From DASXRU01 sp034665305 (GTDB taxonomy: Bacteria > Acidobacteriota > Blastocatellia > Pyrinomonadales > Pyrinomonadaceae), in NCBI GenBank assembly GCA_034665305.1, contig JAXDFZ010000018.1, positions 1 to 64,000 of the forward strand: a stretch of 64,000 nt of DNA. The letters run 5' to 3'. Below the pieces are notes generated by a model. That model searched no databases and was not told the origin of the DNA. It was given only the letters and a program-made list of their open reading frames with translations. Both the position numbers and the translations under genes were made by a program. Every line of letters starts with the position of its first letter. The first letter of the stretch is position 1. Shown piece after piece: positions 8,836 through 17,785 of the stretch.

Positions 8836-10644
8836 GTGCCGGTAAATCTCAATCCACAACAAATAGTTTTTCTCACCATCCTCGTCATCGCGTTTTTCTT
8901 TTTCCTAACTGAGTGGATCCGCAACGATCTGGTGGCCGTCATGATCGTGCTGGCGTTGTATCTGACGCGCTTGCTGACACCGGCAGAAGCGCTGTCCGGA
9001 TTTTCCAGCGAGCCGGCTATGGTCATCGCCGGCATTTTTGTGCTCAGCGGTGCGCTGCACGGCACCGGCCTGTCGGATAAATTGGGTAACTCGATCGGTC
9101 GGTTGGCAGGGCGGAGTTATACGCGGGCAATTGCGGTCATCATGCCTTCGGTCGCTCTGGTCTCAGCATTTACTCACCACGTGACTACCACGGCCCTGAT
9201 GGTGCCCGTTACTCTGGATTTGGCGCGCGAACGAGATATTCCGGCATCAAAACTTCTGATGCCGCTTTCGTTTGCGGCGTCATTGGGAACTACCATCACG
9301 ATCATCGGCGCGCCGGCCTTTCTTATTGCCAGCTCAGTACTGCAGCAATCGGGACGCCCCGGCCTTGGAGTTTTTTCCATTGCCCCAATCGGCCTTTGCC
9401 TCTCGCTGGTGGGGACGGTTTTCATGCTCGTCGTGGGTCGCTTCCTGCTTCCGAATCACAAAGGCGCCGAGGATCAAACCGCGCATTTTCGGTTGGAGAA
9501 TTACCTTACTGAACTGACCGTCCTTCCAAAGTCGCCATTTCTGGGGAAGACGATTGACGAAGTGGAAGCGGATGAACGTTACCACTTGAAAGTTGTCGGC
9601 TGGATTCGTAATGGCAGACGCCTGAAAACCCTTCCGCGTGAAAAGTTGCTGCAGGAGAATGACGTCCTCGTAGTGCGCACTACGCCGGAACAGTTGATCG
9701 CGATTCGCCAACAATCAGATCTGGAACTCCATCCCATTAACCTTTACGGATCGACGGTGAAGACCGGTGCTGAAAATGGTGATGACGAAGACGCCGATCA
9801 ATTTGTGCAGGCAGTGGTGGCACCGGGTTCAGATCTGGTGGGCCGGACCATCGGCAAGGTCGACTTTCGCGAGCGGTATGGAGTCATCGTCGTCGGACTC
9901 TGGCGTCAGCGGGGTTGGCTACAGCAGGAAATGGCCAAGGTTAAACTACGCGCGAGCGACGTTCTGGTACTCGAAGGGGATCACGAATCCCTTGCGCGCG
10001 TCGCTAACGACAGAGCGTTTCTAATGATGGTCCCATTTCATGGCGAGCCAAAACTGCGCGGCAAAGCGTGGCTTTCCGGGGTCATCATGGTGCTTGCGAT
10101 TGTAGCCGCCGCGTCAAATTTGATGACCATTGAAATGGCGTCACTGGCGGGCGCCGTTGTGGCGATCCTGACCGGGTGCATCACAGTGCGTCAGGCGTAT
10201 CGCAGCATCGACCAACGAATATTCGTATTCATCGCCGGCGCTATCCCTTTAGGAATCGCTATGAAGAAAACCGGCACGGCCGATCTCATGGCGGGAGGGC
10301 TGCAGGGGATAGTTGGAGGATGGCCCGAAACCTGGATCCTGCTGTTGTTATTTGGCGTCGTCGCTATCCTGACCCAGTTCATGTCCGATTCGGCCACGAC
10401 CGTACTGTTTGCGCCGGTAGCAGTGGCCCTGGCTACGGCGTTGGGCCAACCGCCTGAGGCGTTCGTCGTGACCGTTGCCATGGCTTCGGTGGTGGCTTTC
10501 CTGACCCCAATTGGCCACCATGGCAATCTTCTGGTTTATGGTCCCGGGCGTTATCAGTTCGCTGATTTTGTGAAGGTAGGAACACCACTCACGATGGTAG
10601 TCGCAGTTGTTGTCGTGCTGCTGGTGCAAGTCATTTGGCACTGA
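8836..10644 (+). CDS. SLC13/DASS-type permease with two RCK_C (TrkA_C) domains
   Basis: The 602-residue integral membrane protein is split into two hydrophobic halves (about residues 1-210 and 405-602) around a soluble insert. The insert holds two RCK_C/TrkA_C-like repeats, about residues 220-290 (SPFLGKTIDEVEADERYHLKV) and 325-395 (SDLVGRTIGKVDFRERYGVIV). The last membrane half has SDSATTVLFAPVA and TPIGHHGNLLVYGPGRY, the re-entrant/substrate-motif region of the DASS group (sulfate, dicarboxylate or citrate uptake with sodium). The start is GTG after AGGAGAA. The RCK_C insert may bind a regulatory ligand. The substrate is not predictable from sequence alone. It is a single gene. Confidence 0.85.
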   Translation: MPVNLNPQQIVFLTILVIAFFFFLTEWIRNDLVAVMIVLALYLTRLLTPAEALSGFSSEPAMVIAGIFVLSGALHGTGLSDKLGNSIGRLAGRSYTRAIAVIMPSVALVSAFTHHVTTTALMVPVTLDLARERDIPASKLLMPLSFAASLGTTITIIGAPAFLIASSVLQQSGRPGLGVFSIAPIGLCLSLVGTVFMLVVGRFLLPNHKGAEDQTAHFRLENYLTELTVLPKSPFLGKTIDEVEADERYHLKVVGWIRNGRRLKTLPREKLLQENDVLVVRTTPEQLIAIRQQSDLELHPINLYGSTVKTGAENGDDEDADQFVQAVVAPGSDLVGRTIGKVDFRERYGVIVVGLWRQRGWLQQEMAKVKLRASDVLVLEGDHESLARVANDRAFLMMVPFHGEPKLRGKAWLSGVIMVLAIVAAASNLMTIEMASLAGAVVAILTGCITVRQAYRSIDQRIFVFIAGAIPLGIAMKKTGTADLMAGGLQGIVGGWPETWILLLLFGVVAILTQFMSDSATTVLFAPVAVALATALGQPPEAFVVTVAMASVVAFLTPIGHHGNLLVYGPGRYQFADFVKVGTPLTMVVAVVVVLLVQVIWH

Positions 10645-10988
10645 GACCGGGGGAAAAAATCGGCTTGTAACACAATCGTAACTTCGGGAGTTGATTTGGG
10701 CTTGAAATCGGCGCGGCGGGTCGAGAAATAGGACACTAGACCGGTCAACGTGATTCTTGACAAGGAAGAGGGCCGCGCCTAGACTGTGTCCACATAAAAC
10801 GAACCTGGAAGGCTGTTCTCGCGCGTTCCTAATTTACTTGGATCGGTCAGCGAGCGAAGAATCCAACACAGAGATTCTCAACAGTTCGTCGGTGAACTTA
10901 AGCACCGCTTCCAAGAATAGCTGCTGGTGCTTTCCAGCGCGCGCTACTTCGCCCCATCGCTTTTCCGGTGGGGCGATGCCGTGTTTAG

Positions 10989-11132
10989 TGGACAGACATT
11001 CGTGCCTGTCTTTTTGTGTGTAACGCAAACTGCTTAGTTTGCGCCAGCGGCACAGCGGATTGCCCTTTATTTTCTCTCTCAACGCAAACTAACAGTTTGC
11101 GTTACTACGGACAGGCAGGAATGCCTGTCCTA
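10989..11132. repeat. R4 element, composite hairpin with gacaggcaggaatgcctgtcc arms
   Basis: Outer arms gacagacattcgtgcctgtc and gacaggcaggaatgcctgtc enclose inner pairs of cgcaaact...agtttgcg. Smaller R4 copies lie at 12760-12822 (inside a CDS) and 59082-59164. The element reaches into the end of the neighbouring minus-strand gene, whose TAG stop is part of the terminal ctac. The rest of the 10645-10988 gap holds a cgccccatcgc...gcggtggggcg-like hairpin near 10951-10976 and nothing else I recognise. Confidence 0.75.
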
Positions 11133-12347
11133 CCTGACATAAATTGGATTGGAGACTATCCAGGGCTGATTGGTAACCGGGGAAGGTAACTGGGGCAGGT
11201 AAACTTCTACGCGATACGCGCCGGCTTGTGCCACGGTAAACTCTTTTTGGGTTACGCCTGATTCTTCGTCAACTCTGGTTCCATCTCGGAACAGCACGAC
11301 CTTGCCGGAGAGTGGCAGGGTCACGGCGAGTTTCAATCCGGAAGCAAGGTGAATTTCGTCGCCCATCGTCACTCCCGATCCGTCCTGCGTCGTAAACTCA
11401 AATCCTTGCGGGTCGCCAAACAGATCAAAACTGAAGTAACAGTGGCCGGCAGCGATCGCGGCCAATAAAGTGTCACGCGTCAGTGGCTGGTCCTTTCCCA
11501 GCAACACATGCGTGCGCACCACGCGAAAGCTCCGTTCATACGGATCGAGTTTAAAGCCCACGATCTGTTTACCCGATGAATCGTTCAGACTCAGTCCGAC
11601 GTTTGCGTGAGCGTCATTGCCCGCGGTCGCCACGATTCTTCGACTATTCGCCATCATGGAATTGTCCCAAAGTTGTAAAGCTTCAGATGGTCGCTCGTAG
11701 AAGTTGGCGAACATGAGGTCCGGATAGTTCCCGTAAGACCACAAGCCGTCGAAGAATGTTACGACCGGATTGATGCGTCGCGCATTGGTGAACAAGTTGT
11801 AGACTTCGACGCCGTCAAACTCGGCCGCCTGCCAACTCTTGAACTCTGCGGGATAGGCGACGATGGCCAAACCGCCGGCGGTTTTCTGTTCCAACGAGAT
11901 CGCTTCAGTAGATTTTGTATTCGCCGTCGCGGCGTTCTTCGCGCCAGGAATCAACAGCAAGCGATCACTACTGCTGGTACTCACCTCGTTACCGCTTACA
12001 AAAAGAGTACTTCCATGAAAGTCGTTCAAGGTCATTGCCGCGGTGTCATATTCCTTCGCCGGATGTTCGGTCATGATCACAAAGTCGAGTTGGTTGGCTT
12101 TGGCCGCGCTGACGATCGCCTCGAAGGTCCCGGTGCTGTGACCGCCCAGAAACGAGTGCACGTGAATGACACCCTTGAAGTCTCGGAACCGGCTGGGAGT
12201 TTGCGGAGCGGCGCGCTGGTTGGCGAGTTGCGCAATCGCGTGGTGAAGACGTCTGAGACGATAACGCCGCCACGCAAAGGGGATTTGGGAAAGCACAACG
12301 ATCCCCAGCAATGCTATCGCAACTTTCTTCACCGGCCAGACTTTCAC
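11130..12347 (-). CDS. Membrane-anchored PHP-domain metallohydrolase (CehA/McbA-like)
   Basis: The 405-residue protein has one N-terminal hydrophobic anchor (about residues 8-25). A PHP-type phosphoesterase domain follows, starting IHVHSFLGGHSTG (His62, His64, His70) and FVIMTEHP (Glu94-His95), the first two metal motifs of that superfamily. Later GNEVS and GNDAH blocks fit further ligands. It probably hydrolyses a phosphoester or related bond outside the inner membrane face; the substrate is unknown. A beta-rich tail (about residues 320-405) resembles an accessory domain. It starts with GTG after GAGGAG. Its TAG stop lies in the edge of an R4 palindrome, so the last residues may have been reset by the repeat. 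Confidence 0.75.
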   Translation of the reverse strand: MKVWPVKKVAIALLGIVVLSQIPFAWRRYRLRRLHHAIAQLANQRAAPQTPSRFRDFKGVIHVHSFLGGHSTGTFEAIVSAAKANQLDFVIMTEHPAKEYDTAAMTLNDFHGSTLFVSGNEVSTSSSDRLLLIPGAKNAATANTKSTEAISLEQKTAGGLAIVAYPAEFKSWQAAEFDGVEVYNLFTNARRINPVVTFFDGLWSYGNYPDLMFANFYERPSEALQLWDNSMMANSRRIVATAGNDAHANVGLSLNDSSGKQIVGFKLDPYERSFRVVRTHVLLGKDQPLTRDTLLAAIAAGHCYFSFDLFGDPQGFEFTTQDGSGVTMGDEIHLASGLKLAVTLPLSGKVVLFRDGTRVDEESGVTQKEFTVAQAGAYRVEVYLPQLPSPVTNQPWIVSNPIYVR

Positions 12348-12368
12348 ACTGAAATCTCCTCATGGTTT

Positions 12369-12457
12369 CCCCTCCCCACAAGTGTGGAGGGGTTAGGGGT
12401 GGGGTGAGGCACGTTCTCAACCTCTCCCCTAACCCCTCTCCGCTTGCGGAGAGGGGA
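12369..12457. repeat. R3 palindromic element (ctctccgc-gcggagagg type)
   Basis: The left half is a cccctccccaca agtgtggagggg hairpin with ttaggggtgggg after it. The right half is its counterpart, ctcccctaacccctctccgc then ttgcggagagggg. The two halves also pair with each other (ggttaggggt / cccctaacc). Near relatives are at 27648-27734 and 41612-41700. Confidence 0.8.
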
Positions 12458-12534
12458 AGAGTTCTTGTCCGTTGTGATGCGCCAGCCTCTGCGACTTGAC
12501 ACGGAAGACCCAGGGAGGGAATCTGCCGGCGAGA

Positions 12535-14091
12535 TCAAGTGTGCGTCTTGAGTTGCGCATTCAGCAACTCCCAAACCTTTCGCACATGTTCCTCAGTTGT
12601 GCGGATGTTGCCGATGGAAAGTCGCAGGACCAGTTTGCCGTTCAGTTTGGTGTGTGAGAGGAATGCCTCACCCGTCGCGTTTACGCCGCGCATGATGGCT
12701 TCATTCAAACGGTCAAGATCTTGCTCGCGGTTGTCCACAGTCTCGTCAGCAGCTCGCGTCGGATAGACATTCCTGTCTGTCCCCTGGTCATTGGGAGGGA
12801 CAGGCAGGAATGCCTGTCCTACGGGACAAGCGCGAAAGCAAACAAGCGCGAAAGGAAACGGGGCCGATATCTCCCAGTCCGTTGAATTTTCCACCCAAGA
12901 CGCAAACAAACGCGCCAGCCGGCAGTGTTCGCGAATCCGCGCCGCCAGTCCTGAATGCCCGAAATAGCGAATGATCATCCAGAGCTTGAGCGCGCGAAAA
13001 CGCCGGCCTAGTTGCAGGCCATAGTCTGAGCCGCTGCGAACTTTTTCCTGTTCCGGTGTGCGCAGGTATTCCGGCACGAGTGAGAAAGCGCGCCGTAAGA
13101 GATCCAGGTGGCGGCAATACAAGACCGAGAGATCGAACGGCGTGAATAACCATTTGTGGGGATTCACGACGAGGGAGTCGGCGCGGTCGCAACCGTCGAG
13201 TACGTGCCGCAACTCCGGCACCACTGCGGCGGAGCCCGCATAGGCCGCATCAACGTGCAACCACATCGCGTGCTCTTCACCAATGGGAACAATCGCGCGC
13301 ACTGGATCGATGCTGGACGTTGAGGTCGTTCCCACCGTAGCGACGATGCAGAAAGGAAGGAAACCACTACGTTTGTCTTCCGCAATAGCATCCGCCAGCG
13401 CGTCCGCATCCATGCGAAACTCGGAATCGGTGCGAATCTTTCGCAGACCGCGTTGGCCCAGGCCCAATGTAATAACCGCTTTTTCAATTGATGAATGGGC
13501 CTGTTCCGAAGCGTATACCCGCAGCAGCGCCAGATCCGTTCTTCCGCTCATGCCTTCTTCACGAATGCGTTGCTCGACGCCTTCGCGCGCTGCGGCGATC
13601 GCATGCATGCTGGAAACCGATGCCGTGTCGTAGATAAAACCATTCATACCGGCATCGAGGCCCATCATCTGTCGCAGCCAATCGAGGACGACCTCTTCCA
13701 GTTCGGTCGAGGCCGGAGAAGTGCGCCACAGCATTCCCTTAACATCAAAAGCGGCGCTGAGAAGTTCGCCAAAAATCCCGGGCGCGGAAGCGGAAGTCGC
13801 AAAGTAAGCAAAGAATGAAGGGTGAGACCAATGTGTCAGCGCCGGAACGATCAAACGATCCACATCGGCCAGGATCGCATCCATTGACTCGCCGTGTGCG
13901 GGAGGAGAGCCGGGCAGGGCTGCCTTCAGATCGCCGGGCTCGATTTGTGCGAGGACCGGAAGCTTTTCAATGTTCTCAAAATAATCAGCGATCCAATCGA
14001 CGATCTGGTGACCGTAACGACGAAAATCCTCGGCGCTCATGTCGCCGCTGGCAGGGGCAGGCGGCCCTTCCCGATGGTGGTCGTTCAGCAT
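12535..14091 (-). CDS. PLP-dependent group II amino acid decarboxylase (aromatic-L-amino-acid type)
   Basis: About 518 residues, fold-type I PLP enzyme. The PLP lysine is in NPHKWLFTPFD (Lys316, numbering from an upstream TTG), with the stacking His in EQAHSSIEKA and the pyridine-binding Asp in LHVDAAYAGS. The C-terminal NATGEAFLSHTKLNGKLVLRLSIGN is typical of aromatic amino acid (DOPA, tryptophan, phenylalanine) decarboxylases. The expected product is the corresponding amine plus CO2. Residues about 426-449 are encoded by an R4 palindrome in frame, inserted between FALVCFRA and the ADETVD... region; homologues would be expected to lack it. The start is the ATG at 14091; a TTG at 14100 is also open. 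It is monocistronic or first in a pair. Confidence 0.88.
   Translation of the reverse strand: MLNDHHREGPPAPASGDMSAEDFRRYGHQIVDWIADYFENIEKLPVLAQIEPGDLKAALPGSPPAHGESMDAILADVDRLIVPALTHWSHPSFFAYFATSASAPGIFGELLSAAFDVKGMLWRTSPASTELEEVVLDWLRQMMGLDAGMNGFIYDTASVSSMHAIAAAREGVEQRIREEGMSGRTDLALLRVYASEQAHSSIEKAVITLGLGQRGLRKIRTDSEFRMDADALADAIAEDKRSGFLPFCIVATVGTTSTSSIDPVRAIVPIGEEHAMWLHVDAAYAGSAAVVPELRHVLDGCDRADSLVVNPHKWLFTPFDLSVLYCRHLDLLRRAFSLVPEYLRTPEQEKVRSGSDYGLQLGRRFRALKLWMIIRYFGHSGLAARIREHCRLARLFASWVENSTDWEISAPFPFALVCFRACPVGQAFLPVPPNDQGTDRNVYPTRAADETVDNREQDLDRLNEAIMRGVNATGEAFLSHTKLNGKLVLRLSIGNIRTTEEHVRKVWELLNAQLKTHT
12760..12822. repeat. R4 palindrome inside the decarboxylase coding sequence
   Basis: ggatagacattcctgtctgt and gacaggcaggaatgcctgtc form inverted arms of 20 or more bases around a short spacer. 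The length is about 63 bases, a multiple of three, so the host frame stays open. The minus-strand translation VGQAFLPV also appears when the intergenic R4 copy at 59082-59164 is translated. Confidence 0.85.
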
Positions 14092-14236
14092 GTTCGGCAA
14101 CCCACTGAAAGCAAACTAAAGTTTGAACTCTACACACCTGTAGGGAACTCAGCATCCTTACAGCCGTATAGAGTACTAGCTTAGCTTGCGGCTTCGCCGC
14201 GTGTTCGCGTCTATGACGTACCCGGTACTTGACGGT

Positions 14237-15175
14237 TCACGCCGCCAGTTCATCCAAGGGCGGAAAGTTATGCTGCTTCCTTCCCGGCGGGCCGTCAAAG
14301 TGTTTCGATGTCTTGTATAACTCGAAATGCCCATCTGCCGCTGCCGTTGCACAGCGCGTGCGCAGCGCCTGCATCTCCTTCGCACTCATGGGAGCCAGGT
14401 TGCGCGCGATCTTCAGGTTCTGATTCAGTATCTTCATCGAATCAATGCCGCTGACAGTTGCTGCCACCGGCAAGCTCATCGCATAGCGCAGCGCTTCGGC
14501 TGGAGTTACGATTCGTTTCTTGATGATCTCTCCCAGCCCGCACATGCTTTTCATTCCCAGCGGCGCAATCCCGCGCCGGTTCAGTTCCGGCAGGACCTGC
14601 TGTTCAAAACTACGAAACGTCCCATCGAGAACATTCAATGGCATCTGGCAGGCATCGAACGGATAATCGTGCGACAGCATTTTCAAGTGAATCGATGGAT
14701 CCTTATGCCCGGTAAATCCGACGAAGCGAACTTTGCCCTCACGCTTTGCCTGATCGAGGGCTTCGATGGCGCCGCCTTTCGCGAAGTGCAAATCGGGATC
14801 GTTGTCATAGACCACTTCGTGAATCTGCCACAAATCCAGATAGTCAGTTTTCAAACGGCGTAACGATTGATGCAGCTGTCGCATTGCCGTCTTACGATCG
14901 CGCCCGTGCGTGCAAACCTTCGTCATCAGAAACGCATTGTGCCGCCGGCCGGCGAGGGCCTGGCCCATGATCTCTTCGCTCAAACCATCATGGTATTCCC
15001 AGGCGTTATCCATGAACGTAATACCTGCATCAAAAGCAACCTGTACGATCTTCACAGCCTCACGCTGCGACTTAACCAGACCCAGGTTGTAACCGCCCAG
15101 CGCCAACGCGGACACTTCGACGCCGGTTCGGCCCAGCGGCCGCCGCGGGATCTCGCCGCCTGACTTGTCAGCCAT
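14237..15175 (-). CDS. Aldo/keto reductase
   Basis: About 312 residues with the (beta/alpha)8 aldo/keto reductase pattern: an N-terminal RRPLGRTGVEVSALALGGYNLG, the catalytic Asp/Tyr in FMDNAWEYHDG, Lys in LMTKVCTHGRD and His in LWQIHEV. The C-terminal NADPH-binding region is less clear, and the tail is short with a Lys/His-rich end. It would reduce an aldehyde or ketone with NAD(P)H in the cytoplasm; the substrate is unknown. AGGGGGAAAGG lies directly before two adjacent ATG codons (15178 and 15175); I choose the second for spacing. It has no clear operon partner. The upstream gap (15176-15433) contains the probable liv promoter on the other strand. Confidence 0.85.
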   Translation of the reverse strand: MADKSGGEIPRRPLGRTGVEVSALALGGYNLGLVKSQREAVKIVQVAFDAGITFMDNAWEYHDGLSEEIMGQALAGRRHNAFLMTKVCTHGRDRKTAMRQLHQSLRRLKTDYLDLWQIHEVVYDNDPDLHFAKGGAIEALDQAKREGKVRFVGFTGHKDPSIHLKMLSHDYPFDACQMPLNVLDGTFRSFEQQVLPELNRRGIAPLGMKSMCGLGEIIKKRIVTPAEALRYAMSLPVAATVSGIDSMKILNQNLKIARNLAPMSAKEMQALRTRCATAAADGHFELYKTSKHFDGPPGRKQHNFPPLDELAA

Positions 15176-15252
15176 CATCCTTTCCCCCTGTACCAATATT
15201 TAGGTCTGGTCCAAAGATTAATTCCGAACCTCTGGTTATGCAAAGATAAATC

Positions 15253-15280
15253 TCGACACCGGGGGCCAAATGGCTATAAT
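15253..15280 (+). promoter_or_regulatory. Probable sigma-70 promoter of the liv operon
   Basis: TCGACA (15253-15258), a 16-base spacer and a perfect TATAAT (15275-15280) are followed by about 145 bases before the livJ start. The match is good by eye but not tested. Confidence 0.45.
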
Positions 15281-15433
15281 GCGCAGCGGTCGCCGAATCA
15301 TCCCAAAGTTGCGTAATTCCAAGTCTCGCCGCTATTATGCAGTCCGCAAAATCGAGACTGGCAGGGACAGCCACGTAATCGTGGTAACGACCGTCGAAGC
15401 TCCCCAAAATGTTCGTCAATTAATGAGGTCACT

Positions 15434-16735
15434 ATGAAACGCATTCTCTTTACGCTTACGTTGATCGCTACCGTCGCGCTGATCTATGCCTGCCAACCGC
15501 CAGGAGGCGGCGACAAAGTCAGGGTCGGTGTCTTCATGTCGTTGACCGGAGACACGGCCAACTTCGGTATCTCGTCGACCAACGGCATCAAGATGGCTGC
15601 CGACGAAGTGAATAGTGCCGGCGGCATCAACGGCAAGCAGGTCGAACTGCTGGTCCAGGACGATCGTTCCGATGCTTCAGAAGCGGCTACCATCGTTACG
15701 AAGTTTGTGACGCAGGATCAGGTCCACGCCATTCTTGGTGAAGTCGCCAGCTCGCGTTCCATCGCGGCGGCGCCCATAGCACAGAACGCAAAGATTCCGA
15801 TGCTCACGCCTTCCTCGACGAACCCGGAAGTAACGAAAAAAGGCGACTTCATTTTTCGCAGCTGCTTCATCGATCCGGTGCAGGGCGCGGCCATCGCGCA
15901 ATTTGCCGCGAAGACCCTGGGCGCCAAGCGCGCCGCACTGATGGTTGACCGGAAGCAGGATTATTCGACGGGCCTGGAAAAGGTGATCAGGGAAGTCTTT
16001 ACCAAACTGGGCGGACAGATCGTGGTTACGCAATCGTACCAGTCAGCAGATCAGGACTTCAACGCGCAGATTACAGACATTAAGGGTGCGAACCCGGAAA
16101 TAATTTTCCTTCCCGGGTACTACGGTGATGTCGGTTTATTCGCGAAGCAAGCCCGCGATAAAGGCGTGACCGTCCCAATTCTTGGTGGTGATGGTTGGGA
16201 CTCGCCGAGTCTGAATCAGATCGGCGGCGCGGCCCTCACCGGCTGTTATTTCAGCAATCACTATTCACCTGACGACGCGGATCCGCTGGTGCAGAAGTTC
16301 GTCACCGACTACAAGGCACGCTACGGTACGGTTCCCGACGCCCTGGCCGCAACGGCCTACGACGCCGCGCGCATTATGTTTGACGCGATCAAGCGCGCCA
16401 ACTCCCTGGATGGCACAGCGATTCGCAACGCCCTCGCTGCCACCAAAGAGTTTCCCGGAGTAACCGGCAAAGTAACCTTCAATGAAAACCGAGACGCCGT
16501 GAAACCGATCGTCATGATCAAGATTGAGGACGGCGGAAAGTTTGTGGTGGCGGAACGTGTGCAGGTCGAAGGCGCAGCGATGCCGACGATGAGCACCAGT
16601 GCGTCACCCGCCCCGGACGCTTCGCCGGCTGCACCGGCCAGCCCATCACCGGCGACGAAGGCGTCTCCGGCAGCAGCCGCGACTCCCGCGAAAGCGTCGT
16701 CACCGGCAGCGACGGGTTCGCCGGCAAAACCTTAA
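15434..16735 (+). CDS. livJ: Branched-chain amino acid ABC transporter, substrate-binding lipoprotein
   Basis: The 433-residue protein begins with a lipoprotein signal (lipobox LIYAC, Cys at about residue 20), so it is anchored in the envelope. The body is a periplasmic binding protein type I fold: VRVGVFMSLTGDTANFG, GGINGKQVELLVQDDRSD, then ATAYDAARIMFDAI and a closing VTGKVTFNENRDAVKP, as in LivJ/LivK. It captures leucine/isoleucine/valine or related ligands for the downstream LivHMGF complex. It is the first gene of a five-gene operon. Unusual is the last 50 or so residues, a Ser/Pro/Ala-rich tail with repeated SPA units and no predicted fold; it may be a spacer to the wall or just low-complexity drift. 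Confidence 0.9.
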   Translation: MKRILFTLTLIATVALIYACQPPGGGDKVRVGVFMSLTGDTANFGISSTNGIKMAADEVNSAGGINGKQVELLVQDDRSDASEAATIVTKFVTQDQVHAILGEVASSRSIAAAPIAQNAKIPMLTPSSTNPEVTKKGDFIFRSCFIDPVQGAAIAQFAAKTLGAKRAALMVDRKQDYSTGLEKVIREVFTKLGGQIVVTQSYQSADQDFNAQITDIKGANPEIIFLPGYYGDVGLFAKQARDKGVTVPILGGDGWDSPSLNQIGGAALTGCYFSNHYSPDDADPLVQKFVTDYKARYGTVPDALAATAYDAARIMFDAIKRANSLDGTAIRNALAATKEFPGVTGKVTFNENRDAVKPIVMIKIEDGGKFVVAERVQVEGAAMPTMSTSASPAPDASPAAPASPSPATKASPAAAATPAKASSPAATGSPAKP

Positions 16736-16788
16736 CTTGATCCCGTTTCCGGCATATCTGACAAAATTCAAGACCGCGACTCACACGT

Positions 16789-17757
16789 ATGAGCACGTTC
16801 CTGCAGCAGCTAATCAATGGGATTTCGCTCGGTGCGATCTACTCACTTATCGCGCTGGGCTACACGATGGTTTACGGCGTGCTGAAGCTAATTAACTTCG
16901 CGCACGGCGACGTGTACATGGTCGGCGCCTTCGTCGGCTATTACATTGCCAACGGTCTCGGCGCCCGCGGCGCGCAAGCGCTCGGTCAGGGCGCCGACGG
17001 CTTCATCGCCCGCGGCTTGATCGGCAGTGGCACGCTGGAGCCATCGCTCATTACGGCGCTGGTGGTGATGCTGTTGGCAATGGCAATTTGCGCCGCGCTG
17101 GGCGTTATCATTGAACGCTTCGCTTACCGGCCGGTTCGAAAATACTCCCGCCTGACCGCACTCATCACGGCCATCGGCGTTTCACTCTTACTGGAAAACG
17201 GCGGTCAGGTTGTCTTCGGCGCCGACCCTAAGTTTTTCCCGGAGCTTTTCAAGAAACGCAACATTGACCTCGTGGGAGGAGCGAGCATCAACAGCGCTGA
17301 CATCATGGTCCTGGTGATCGCGCTCGGCCTCATGATTGGATTGCAGCTCGTTGTTTTTCGCACCAAGACCGGTCGCGCCATGCGCGCCGTTTCGTTTAAT
17401 TTGCAATCGGCCAAACTGATGGGCATCAACACTGATCGCATCATCATGTTCACTTTCGCCCTCGGCTCCGCGCTAGCGGCCGCGGCCGGGGTGCTGGTGG
17501 CTATCCGCATTCCCCGTATCGATCCGCTGATGGGCATACTCGTGGGCTTGAAAGCTTTCGTCGCGGCAGTACTGGGCGGCATCGGCAACATTCCCGGCGC
17601 AGTGCTGGGCGGTCTTTTGATCGGCATCACGGAGACAATGGTCGTCGGCTATTTATCGCCTACGTACAAAGACGCAGTCGCTTTCGCCATCTTGATTTTG
17701 ATCCTGCTATTCCGTCCCTCAGGTTTGCTGGGATCGGTGGCACAGGAAAAAGTCTGA
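16789..17757 (+). CDS. livH: Branched-chain amino acid ABC transporter permease LivH
   Basis: The 322-residue hydrophobic protein has the LivH pattern: FLQQLINGISLGAIYSLIALGYTMVYGVLKLINFAHGD at the N-terminus, RAVSFNLQSAKLMGINTDRII (the cytoplasmic coupling loop contacting the ATPase) and GGIGNIPGAVLGGLLIGITE near the end. It forms half of the inner-membrane channel with LivM. A moderately long insertion (about residues 55-85, LGARGAQALGQGADGF) follows the second helix and is not typical of the E. coli protein. It lies 53 bases after livJ and 28 bases before livM, consistent with one transcript. Confidence 0.93.
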   Translation: MSTFLQQLINGISLGAIYSLIALGYTMVYGVLKLINFAHGDVYMVGAFVGYYIANGLGARGAQALGQGADGFIARGLIGSGTLEPSLITALVVMLLAMAICAALGVIIERFAYRPVRKYSRLTALITAIGVSLLLENGGQVVFGADPKFFPELFKKRNIDLVGGASINSADIMVLVIALGLMIGLQLVVFRTKTGRAMRAVSFNLQSAKLMGINTDRIIMFTFALGSALAAAAGVLVAIRIPRIDPLMGILVGLKAFVAAVLGGIGNIPGAVLGGLLIGITETMVVGYLSPTYKDAVAFAILILILLFRPSGLLGSVAQEKV

Positions 17758-17785
17758 CCGCCGGCCGCTGACCTTTTGAGTTCCT

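Noticed and set aside
15168..15419. 83-residue minus-strand frame overlapping the aldo/keto reductase start
   Set aside because: It covers the likely liv promoter, has no clear ribosome site and no known motif.
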